A stretch of 64,000 bases of DNA, taken from contig NC_133971.1 in NCBI RefSeq assembly GCF_031877795.1, positions 13,866,325-13,930,324 of the forward strand, read 5' to 3'. The position numbers were made by a program, and so were the translations under genes. A model generated the notes under the pieces. It ran no database searches and had not been told where the DNA came from. It saw only the letters and a program-made list of their open reading frames with translations. The stretch comes from Strix aluco (Eukaryota; Chordata; Aves; Strigiformes; Strigidae). This document shows positions 34,789 through 44,990 of this stretch, in pieces. Numbering within the stretch: position 1 is the stretch's first letter; the number at the start of each line of letters is the position of its first letter.

Positions 34789-36596
34789 CTGTGAAGAGAT
34801 GATGGGTAAAGGTTATGCAATGCAACTCACCAGTCCACCTTTCACTCAGTATAGCTTTTTCCTCCTTTTCCAAAGACCGTGATAAGTAAAAAAAATCCAT
34901 ATTCCTGCATTTCCTTGGGACTTCTGTTATTACTCTGACTATCATGATTTTCTAATTTTGAGATGTTTCTTGCTGCTGAAGGATGGAAAGCACCATTCAG
35001 CACTGGATCTGAAGGGGCTCAATGCCAATGGCAAAAATTTGTTTCCATGTGTTCAACCTTTGCTGCCTCCTCCCTTCCTTGTCTGATTAGTTTCATCCCC
35101 TGATATGAAAGATACATACTTACACATTTCTACCAGACCAAGTATTTTCAAACTTTGTCACATGCAGATCACTTTCTCAGTAAACAAGGGTTCAAAATCA
35201 GGCACAAACTCTCTTTCCATACTCTTGTTTGTCTTCCGACTGTGGGAGCAGGTCTGGGCTACTCTTTCATCATTTTTCCCTTTGTATAGGCTGCAAGAAA
35301 GGGAATGCAGAATGAGATAGGGCAGCTGCAGCAGCCTTTGCACAGCCAGAACAGTACTAATGCACTGCGTTTTGTCATGTCTCCAAGAGAGCATATGCTT
35401 TTTTTCATGTGCCACTAGACCTTTATCTCAGCGGGAAGAAAGCATTTATTTCTCTTGGTGTACTTGAGACTGGCTATAGGGCTTTCATACTCTTTCAAAG
35501 AAGTTGCTCTGTAGAGATGTGGCAAGTTTTGTCAACAGCTGGAAAAAACAGCATTATTTCTTGTAATCCTCTTCTTTACAGAATTCTAAAACCCACAAAG
35601 AGCCCCATTGCTGTGCACTTTGCAGCAGCAACTCCTTACAGGCTCCCAGCTCAGCCTTAACACAAGCGAGGTACTGGCCTTTGCAGCCTCACCAAGCCAG
35701 GCAGCTTTGATGATAAATGTAACTTCCACCACGGCTGTGAGCAGAGCTATGTGCCGTCATGGACATGTCGTAGGGAAATCCCATGGAGCCTGGGAACCTG
35801 GGCAGCACTTGCTCCTCAGCTGCTGGTTTGGTTGGTGTTGCAGGCACGTGGCTTCCCATCCCTGGCCCCAGCCTGGCCAGCTGTGGGCAGGTCTGCCCTG
35901 CCCATTGCAGCATGGCTGCTTCTAGCTGGCTCTTGAAGAGTCCCTGGCAGGCAACTGGGTGCCCCCTTCCCCTGGTCAAATGATGTGCTAGTCAGCAGTC
36001 ACCATACTACTTAATATTTCAAGCATGCATGAATAATCCACTGACTTTCAGCACCCAGTTATCTTCTCAAATGCTCTGGGCTCCTTGTGGGTCACAGCTC
36101 TTCCTCAGGATAACACACTTCCATTTCAGACCTGAGAAAAAGCTTGCATGCTGAACCTTGCTGATCTGGTTTTTTTTTCCAACTATTTTAGTGGGTCTAG
36201 TAAAAGATATTACCCTCTGTCCACAGACCTTGTTCCTTTATGTTCTTAGACTGTTAACACTGCATGGCTGCTAGCACCACCATTGCCAGGCTGGGGTAAC
36301 TCTATTGTTGGTACCGTGACTGAGAGCTCAGGCACATCAGCCTACTGGAGTTATGGTTTTTCTAAAGCAGTCTGAAACACAGCTAATCTAGTGCCCAAAG
36401 CACCTTTGCCCTTTCTGGGCATTGAGAAAGGTCACACATTTCTGAGGCCATGCTGCATCCTTGTCCCAGGACTCCTGTCCCCAGCTTGGACTGAGATGTT
36501 TGTTTCTCCTACCTGGCTCTCACACCTGCAAGGCTGGAGGACTGGTGCTTGCTTCCTGGTCTGCAGACACTTTAGCTTCTTTTAGATGAAAAATCA

Positions 36597-36906
36597 CAAA
36601 ATTTCACAGAATTTCACAGAATCATCTAGGTTGGAAAGGACCTTGAAGATCATCTAGTCCAACCGTTAACCTAGCACTGACAGTTCCCAACTACACCATA
36701 TCCCTAAGTGCTATGTCAACCCGCCTCTTGAACACCTCCAGGGATGGGGACTCCATCACCTCCCTGGGCAGCCCATTCCAATGCCTAACAACCCATTCTC
36801 TGAAGAAATACTTCCTAATATCCAGTCTAAACCTTCCCTGGTGCAACTTGAGGCCATTCCCTCTTGCCCTATCACTTATTACTTGGTTAAAGAGACTCAT
36901 CCCCAG
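36597..36906 (-). mobile_element. CR1 LINE 3' fragment
   Basis: About 310 bp of CR1 3' end on the minus strand. The tail is a modified TTCACAGAA repeat (36602-36625). The copy includes the C-terminal end of ORF2 ([29 protein letters not shown]) and is 5'-truncated at the GGGGATGAGTC position. Confidence 0.93.
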
Positions 36907-37088
36907 CCTGGGTGATAACCTGTATCTCGCTCTGTAATTCAGAGCATTTACATATAAGCCAAACACAGGTACTGCAGGTGCATCCAGTAGGTGTTCTCCC
37001 ATTTCAAAACTTTTTCCTTTATTTCATTAGGCTGGGGATAGGGGAGGTGAGCTACTCTGCAGAGGCAGAGCAATTGAATGTTCTATTT
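36907..37088. other. Spacer between two oppositely oriented CR1 copies
   Basis: Unique 182-bp sequence that would be the loop of an inverted pair. Confidence 0.6.
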
Positions 37089-38442
37089 ACAGGCCTGTCA
37101 GTTTGACATCAGTGCCCGGGAAATTGATGTAGCAGCTCATCCTGAGTATCATCACACAACACGTGCGGGACAACCAGATGATCAGGCCCAATCAGCATGG
37201 GTTTATGAAAGGCAGGTCCTGCTTGACAAATCTGATCTTCTACGACAGGGCAACCTGCTTATTGGATGAGGGAAAGGCTGTGGATGTTGTCTACCTTGAC
37301 TTTAGTAAGGCCTTTGACACCGTTTCCCACAGCATTCTCCTGGTGAAACTGGCTGCTCATGGCTTGGATGGGCACACACTTTGCTGGGTAAAAAACTGGC
37401 TGGATGGCCGGGCCCAGAGAGTTGTGGTGAACGGAGTTAAATTCAGTTAGCAGCCAGTCACGAGTGGTGTCCCCCAGGGCTTGGTTTTGGGGCCACTCCT
37501 GTTTAACATCTTTATTGATGATCTAGACGAGGGGATCGAGTGCACCCTCAGTAAGTTTGCAGGTGACACCAAGTTGGGTGGGAGTGTTGATCTGCTCGAG
37601 GGTAGGGAGGCTCTGCAGAGAGACCTGGACAGGCTGGAGCGATGGGCTGAGGCCAACTGTAGGAGTTTCAATAAGGCCAAATGCCGGGTGCTGCACTTGG
37701 GCCACAACAACCCCCAGCAGCGCTACAGGCCTGGGGAGGAGTGGCTGGAGAGCTGCCAGTCAGAGAGGGACCTGGGGGTGTTGACTGACAGCCGGCTGAA
37801 CATGAGCCAGCAGTGTGCCCAGGTGGCCAAGAAGGCCAATGGCATCCTGGCTTGTATCAGAAATAGCGTGGCCAGCAGGGACAGGGAAGGGATCTTACCC
37901 CTGGACTCAGCACTGGTGAGGCCACACCTTGATTACTGGATTCAGTTTTGGGCCCCTCACTACAAAAAGGACATTGAATTACTCAAGCGTATCCAGAGAA
38001 GGGCAACGAAGCTGGTGAAGGGTCTGGAGCACATGTCGTACAAGGAACGGCTGAGGGAACTGGGGTTGTTTAGTCTGGAGAAGAGGAGGCTGAGGGGAGA
38101 CCTCATCGCCCTCTACAACTACCTGAAAGGAGGTTGCAGAGAGCTGGGGATGAGCCTCTTTAACCAAGTAACAAGTGATAGGACAAGAGGGAATGGCCTC
38201 AAGTTGCACCAGGGAAGGTTTAGACTGGATATTAGGAAGTATTTCTTCAGAGAATGGGTTGTTAGGCATTGGAATGGGCTGCCCAGGGAGGTGGTGGAGT
38301 CCCCATCCCTGGAGGTGATTAAGAGTAGGGTCGACATAGCGCTGAGGGATCTGGTGTAGTTGAGAACGGTCAATGTTAGGTTAATGGTTGGACTAGATGA
38401 TCACCAAGGTCTTTTCCAACCTAGATGATTCTGTGATTCTGT
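37089..38442 (+). mobile_element. CR1 LINE with reverse-transcriptase domain, 5'-truncated
   Basis: The longest CR1 in the window, 1.35 kb, starting inside ORF2 at the RPVSLTS block and ending with ATTCTGTGATTCTGT. The reverse-transcriptase motifs are VVYLDFSKAFDTVSH (catalytic Asp), [13 protein letters not shown] and [13 protein letters not shown]2 is in one frame with only two stops, TAG at 37130-37132 and TAG at 37448-37450; the 292-codon remainder runs to 38359. At 37562-37564 the codon GGT gives Gly where the CR1 FADD box has its first catalytic-pair Asp, so the enzyme would be inactive even without the stops. Confidence 0.96.
37163..38359 (+). pseudogene. CR1 ORF2 remnant (reverse transcriptase and C-terminus)
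   Basis: One frame interrupted once by TAG (37448-37450). It covers RT domains from the NQHGFMKGRSCLTNL block to the end of ORF2, including the conserved C-terminal region. Lacks the N-terminal endonuclease domain because of 5' truncation. Inactive through the internal stop and the Asp-to-Gly change in the FADD box. Confidence 0.9.
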
Positions 38443-41400
38443 ATTTAATCCCCTCCTCTACTGCATACGGTCCAGCTTCACAGCACCATGTCATGTCGAT
38501 ATTGCTAAACTAGGTACACCAGGCTGAAAAAAAGAAGTGAATTTGATATTTATGGTTCATGTGTATTTTATAGTAAAGCTTTTGTAGGGAAAACACCACA
38601 GTCTTCTGGGATTTTCCAGCCACCATAATCACACATATTTTAGCTTTGTTCCAGTGTTCAGTTTTTGTTATGACACAAGTGTGGGTTCTTCCTTTGGCTT
38701 GGCTGTATTTTTGACGTATGGGGACAGTGGTTTGAAAGTCCTGCCTTACTGCGCATTTGAAGTTGATTTAAAACATCTTAGTGTTTCTCTTGGACTTTTT
38801 TCATTCCTGACTGACCTTCTTGTTATGTCAGCTAAAGAAATAGTGTGGCTTCTCCTCACCAGCGCCAGGGTGGGAGGGCTGTGGGCAAGCAGGGCCATGG
38901 CACGGGTAGCTGAGGGATGGAGAGGGGGTGGATGCTTGTTTTGGAGAAGCTGTCAGGGTGAATGGGGGGATGGCATGGGGGAGGCCAGGAAGGAGGAGGC
39001 TGAGGAGAGAGGTGGTAGGGTCAGGCTGAGAAAACATTTGGAAACACTGACCCAGGGAAAATGTCAGTGCAGGACTTGATGGCTGGACGGACAGAACCTG
39101 TTGCTGGATGTTTCCAAACCAGGACTACGTGGCTGGGCACCTGAACTGGGGGTGGAGATGACTGCAGTGGCCATGCTTAGTTGTCACCACATGGGGTCTT
39201 CCTGCCCCCTCGCCCCTCTGCTGCACACTCTGGGTCATCCCCACTAGTGTCCATAGACTTAGTCACAAAATGAGTGGATAAATATTGCTGCTTTCCAAGT
39301 TTTGAAGTAGAATGAAGAAAGCAGAAGTGCGACATTGCCTGCATCTAGGCATGCATGCCGTCAGAGAGCACAGAGTGCAAATAAAAATAGTGAGGTGAGG
39401 GCGGGAGAGCTGGAGGTGGAGGTGTTGCAAGAGCTGTACCGTGCTGCAAAATGTTCCTGCCACCAACAGCGCTATTCAGTGATAATGTCTTGGCATGCTA
39501 CTTTTAGATGCTGTTTCATCCCATTTCTCCTCTGTTTCCCTATTTTAATTCCAGGATGGCACTGGACAGAGAAGATGAAGGCAGAATTGGAGGTGTGTAA
39601 GATACTCTACATCTAAATTAAGAGGATATGAAAGCCTGAAGTGTGTTAAGCATTGAAAGGATCAGTATATTGCTTTAAGTTCCTGAGTATGGTTGTGACT
39701 GAGAGGGGAGAAAATGGGGGAAACATTGACTGGGTGGTCCAAGGTCAGTTCACAGGGGTGAAGCTTAGCCCCTGGCTCCTCTTCGCACAAGACGTCTTCC
39801 TTCACCAACGAAAGTCCCTGGCTTGGTTCCCGCAGCAGCACAGTTGGGACCTGTGTTATGAGGTGGGGAAAGCCTTGCTCTGCTGCGGTCCGTTACATGC
39901 CTGCTGGGTGTGGACCATCAGCAGGGCTTTGGGAGAGGGGGTGACTAGCTGATCACGGTGACCTGCTGGGCAGGCTGGTCACTGCAGGTTGTGCTGCACC
40001 TGGGGACCTCATCCTGACGAGGTAAGTCATGCACCATGCTGGTCGTTTGCTCTCTCCTCACTAGGCATGGCAGGTAGCTTGCAGACACTGGATCGTGCTA
40101 GCTGGAACATAGGGTGGTCCTAGAACTGCATCTCTGCTGGGAAACATTTCTTACCAAAGCAGGGTTAACCTCTGGTGACTGCTGGAAGCTCCTATGCTGG
40201 GTCAGTGCAATGTCAGCAGCCCTGGACCCAGCAACGTGCCTTTTCTTTCCTGCTGGCTTAAGATGGCCTTTCTTCTAGGGCAGAGAGACCAAACCTTTCC
40301 TTTCTGCTTGTATTTATTTATTTTTTAAAACAGAGGGATTTCTGCAAAAAATCACATGGGCTCTAATGTGACCCTTCCGTGTTCCTGTGCAGCACGGACC
40401 TTCTTATTTCCTGAATGGCTTGCTCTGCACTCAAGTTAACTCACACCCTGGATTTTGTCCAAGTACATTTTGTTTCTTGATGTGAGGCCAAGCTTTGCTG
40501 AGTTGCGGTGCCGTTTTCTTCTCCCTGCTCTCCTCCTTGTTTCTCTGTTAGCATTCTGATTTCTGAGTGTTACTGGCACCCTGTAGCCAAGGGGGGGGAG
40601 AGCAAAGCCCAGCCCCATGCCTGCTTCTGACAACAGCTGAAGCGTGTGTGCTGAAGCTGCGATGAACGCCTTTGTTAATGAGCCTGTAGGCTGAGCCGTC
40701 TTGAGCTCAGCCCATCACTGAAAGGTATGTCTGAAACCAGCTGAAGCAGAAAACATTTGAACTCTACACCCTGCCAAATATCTTCCAGATGTGTAAGATG
40801 TAGCCTCGCTATGGACTCTGACTGTAGCTCTGCCAACATACGTCTGCACATTTCTGGTGCACAGGGAACATGAAAGTAGATCTTTTACAACATCTGGTGC
40901 CTTTCCCTAGTTGTCCCTCCTTGCTTCTTGTGGTCCTTCTATATTTCTTCCTTGCACAAAGAAAAAAAAAAAAAGGAAGAGATACAAGTCCTTCTACTGA
41001 TTTATTAAATCTTCCCTGCATGTTTCATACCTTTTTATGCTGATGGTCTGGTGAAAAGGGAGGGAAAGATAGAGACTTTGTTCTTTGGTCTAGAGATCAA
41101 GCCAGTGCCTGTGTCCTTTAATGAATTCTGTACTGATTCAGGGCTCAGCTGGGTGTTCTTCTTGCAGAATCAAATCATAAAATGGTATCAATTTCTAGTG
41201 AAAAGGGGCTTTTGTAAAAACCAGAGATTTATTTACTGTCACAATAAGAATTATCATTTTAATTCTGCAGTCACCTGGGCCTGAGGGGTGTCAGAACAGA
41301 GCTGGCCAGAACAGGGGAGGGAGAGAGTAGAGCTGTGGGGGTTAGGTTATATGAAAATGTGATAGTATCTCTTATTTGCAAACAAAGAAAATTACTGCTT

Positions 41401-41617
41401 TTTAAGGTCTTACTTTTGAATTACTGTTTTGTTTATGAAAAAAAAATCCAATAGAAGCCTTCCTTTTCTGCTGTTCCCAAACAAAATGGGGTAGATAACC
41501 CTATCTCTGCAAGTTTGTTATGAGTTCTTATCTCTATGACTACACAAGTGGTGGTTGTTTGCTGACCTTTGTTTCTACACCAAAAACTGTGTATTCTTCA
41601 AGAAATAATTTTCTTTA
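38443..41617. other. Gene-free stretch
   Basis: Unique sequence. A G-rich patch at 38860-39030 gives a long but unsupported open frame on the plus strand. Confidence 0.45.
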
Positions 41618-41717
41618 GCGCCCATAGCTGTGTCAGTCTCATCTGTTCTGGGAAGCCTACCAAACTCAGGACTGGGATATATTTTGATGAGAGACCACCT
41701 GGGAATCACAGAAGCCA
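41618..41717 (+). pseudogene. 5S-rRNA-like segment (pseudogene or 5S-derived SINE head)
   Basis: About 100 bp that follow vertebrate 5S rRNA in order: GCCCATAGC, then TCTCATCTGTTCTGGGAAGC (5S: TCTCGTCTGATCTCGGAAGC), CAGGACTGGG, then TTGATGAGAGACCACCTGGGAAT (5S: TTGGATGGGAGACCGCCTGGGAAT). Several differences are CpG-type transitions. The internal promoter boxes are degraded and no terminator of four T follows closely, so it is not an active gene. It may be an old 5S pseudogene or the head of a 5S-derived SINE; no SINE tail was recognised. Confidence 0.55.
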
Positions 41718-44156
41718 TCTACATACGCCAGGGAGTTGTGGTCAAACTCTTGGCACATTGTAGACCACAGGAATCTAATGCGTGGAAAGACTTCATTTGG
41801 CCCCATCATCACTGCTGAGTTGATTGATGGGGCTGAGATGCGGCCATGCTGACATACCTATTTCTGTCTTCCTGCTGTGGTGAGCTGGGGCAGGGTGTGT
41901 GGTATATGAGAAGCCTGTCAGTCAACTCGTAGGACTTTTACGGATGAAAATGTCAAATGGAGGATGCCTGGCTGGTAGTGTGTATGGCACAGCTGGGGGA
42001 GGGAGACAGGGAGATATGGTGAGATGGAAAAAAAGGTGTTTTCTGATCTAGACTATAGTGCAGACTGCCTGCTTTTGTCTTCCTTGTTTTGGAGCAGTCA
42101 GTGCAGTAATGTTCACCCATTTCTACAGTGTTTGCAGTGAATCTGCCTGGGTGACACCTGGCCCTGAAGTAACTTATGATTTTGTTGGGGCAACAGCTCT
42201 GAGAGCTGTAATTCTCACCAGCAGCTCCATTTAGCCAGATGTGTAAGCATGTTCCTGATTTCAGGCACATAAGGAGCCTAACCAGCATAGTTCACACTAA
42301 GCATGTGTGGAGGGACCTGCAAGATCACAGCCATCCTGGTCTGGCAGCTAACCTTGTAAGGGTGGTCTCTCTCTTGCAGGCTTTTGATGTTTGTGGGCGT
42401 CCTTTCTTCCTTAAAACATTTTCTGTGGTAGAAGCCTCACCTTCTGATGCTGAATGTATGGGCCAGATCTTGTTATAAATCTGATTTAGTCTAGCCTAAA
42501 TTGAAAGCTGTTGAGATTTTATTCCTATTATCACTGTTTTATTGCTATGGTTTCTAAATAGTTTGCTTCTTATGTTAGCTTTTCTTCTGATAGTTAAGAC
42601 AAGAGATTTCTATACCACAGTTAAAGATGTCTAGGGAAAGGCATGAACAGGATATTGAGGGAAAAAAGGTCCTAGGAACTAAAATAATGGTCTTAGTTCA
42701 CTCCTCCCTCCTTCTTCCTCATGTATAACAGATAGAAAAGACGCCCTGATATTGGCTGGCGCTTCATCTTGTGACATGATTTATGTCTTTGTGTGTCAAA
42801 ACTGAAAAGATCTGGATGAAACAGCTTTGCTTTTAGAGAGACCCACTCCTTGGTGGTTTAAATCTTAGAGACAATTTTATGTTGTGAAGCGTCTGGAAGT
42901 CTCCTTGGACCCTTTCCAGCTCAGTGTCCCGTGGAACATCTTCCTTTGAGTGCCCTCAGTGAGTGACCTCTGACTCTGTGCCTACGGAACAAAGCAAAGC
43001 ATCTCAGGTTCAAAGCTCCTGGGCTCCTCCTCTTGTAATGCCTGCCTGAGTGTGATTTGAATGGGGAAAGAGAACAGACAAGTAACAACAGTGCCATTTC
43101 AATTGCAGAGGATACAGCTTAGTCTAATAAACAGTATTTCTGATATAATCATTCTGTGTGTTAATGCCACCATCTCCTTTAGTGCCCTACTTGTAATATC
43201 CCCATGATAATCGTGGTAACTACTGTAAGCGCAGTCCAGATCGAATAGAAGATAGTAGAGGAAAACAGTCTTGCTTCAGTCTTTGTGTCTGACTGCTCTT
43301 CCCTTTACTCAATTAGTTTTAGATCTGATTTTTTTCATTCACAAGTCATCGCTTTGATCTACTGCCTCAAGTACACCCTGAGCCACTTCTGTCTTCCTTC
43401 TCCAGTTTCTTAGGCTTATATTATTGCTCCCTGATGACTCCGATCTCACATTTTGAGCTGCCCCAGGCCTTTCTGATATTCCCAGTGAAACTACAACAAT
43501 CCTCTCTCTTCAATCATTCTCAGGTGTAAATTTGATCTCTATGTTAGTCTGCCAGCTGATTTCTCTGGAGACTTCTATACCCCACAGCTCTGTGTGTGTG
43601 CTGAGACTGAACATGGAGGTAGTGTGAAAATGGGAGAAAACAAATCATTTATATCTGAAGTGAAGCCTGTTTGCAAATGCAGAGCTTTCATGTGTTGCAT
43701 ATGATGTTGAATAACCCCTACAGCAGACTTAATGCTGTTCCCCAGTCTCACAGGACTGACTTCTCATGTGTCCTGGGAGCTCGAGAACTTAGCAAGCATA
43801 ATGATCAGGACAGCAGATGTGGGACTGGTGGTTCTCTGTCTTCTAAGTAGCTATAAGAAGGTTTTGGACTGTCAGGAGGTGAGAAGGCATTAAAATTATC
43901 GGAAAGCAAAGACTGCTCTAACCTCCCCTGTGCTTTCTGCCTTTATCAACCACTAACTGTTTCATATAGGGGCTGACCAGACTTCCTTTGCTAAGACTCA
44001 GTGAACAGTGTGGTTAACTACTTTTTCAGAGAGTGGACTGTCTGCATGCCATTCATCTTGGTCATTAGTTCATGGTCAGCTGGGCTCTGTGGCATAACAT
44101 CTGTTTCCTTAATATGTAGAAGGGACCACTTAAACTGGAGTAAGTATTGCCAATCA
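41718..44156. other. Gene-free stretch
   Basis: Unique AT-rich sequence; nothing recognised. Confidence 0.45.
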
Positions 44157-44180
44157 GATGATTCTGTCATTCTGTGATTT
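44157..44180 (+). mobile_element. CR1 3'-tail scrap
   Basis: GATGATTCTGTCATTCTGTGATTT is the CR1 terminus with two ATTCTGTG-type units. The body upstream is not recognisable, so this is an extremely short or very old copy. Confidence 0.5.
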
Positions 44181-44216
44181 TACTGCAAACCTATAATAAT
44201 GAATTCATACTCTTCA

Positions 44217-44345
44217 TATTATTATTATTATTATACTGTTATGTGTTATTATTATGAATAATTTACATTAAAATCTAAGTTACTAAAATAATTTTATTTA
44301 TACTAAAATAATTTACATGAAAATCTATGTTATTAATATTATGAT
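44217..44345. repeat. AT-rich region: ATT microsatellite plus imperfect tandem duplication
   Basis: Six ATT units (44217-44234), then two similar copies of AATTTACATxAAAATCTA about 46 bp apart (44270 and 44311). Confidence 0.7.
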
Positions 44346-44387
44346 CAGTGCAAGTTTTTGTGGTTTAGCTGTGGTGACTGAGGCACT

Positions 44388-44990
44388 CACAGAATCACAG
44401 AATCGTCTAGGTTGGAAAAGAGCTTGAAGATCATCTAGTCCAACCATTAACGTAACACTGACCGTTCTCAACTACACCATATCCCTCAGCGCTATGTCGA
44501 CCCTACTCTTAAACACCTCCAGGGATGGGGACTCCACCACTGCCCTGGGCAGCCCATTCCAATGCCCAACAACCCATTCTGTAAAGAAATGCTTCCTAAT
44601 ATCCAGTCCAAACCTTCCCTGGTGCAACTTGAGGTCATTCCCTCTTGTCCTATCACTCATTACTTGGTTAAAGAGGCTCATCCCCAGTTCTCTGCGATCT
44701 CCTTTCAGGTAGTTGTAGAGGGCGATGAGGTCTCCCCTCAACCTCCTCTTCTCCAGACTAAACAACCCCAGTTCCCTCAGCCGCTCCTCGTACAACATGT
44801 GCTCCAGACTCTTCACCAGCTTCACTGCCCTTCTCTGGACACGCTTGAGTAATTCAATGTCCTTTTTGTAGTGAGGGGCCCAAATCTGAACACAGTCATT
44901 GAGGTGCGGCCTCACCAGTGCCGAGTCCAGGGGTAAGATCCCTTCCCTGTCCCTGATGGCCACGCTATTTCTGATACAAGCCAGGATACT
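44388..44990 (-). mobile_element. CR1 LINE, young, 5'-truncated
   Basis: About 600 bp of CR1 3' end on the minus strand, with CACAGAAT tail units at 44388-44403. The ORF2 C-terminal part is open from the truncation point to its natural stop at 44472 ([37 protein letters not shown]). The break at 44990 is abrupt. It lacks the RT core. Confidence 0.95.

Larger units (their letters stand above)
31748..36596. other. Gene-free stretch with one weak candidate exon
   Basis: AT-rich unique sequence. It holds a C-rich tract (31951-31972) and a possible exon on the minus strand (34721-34788). No transposon recognised. Confidence 0.45.
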
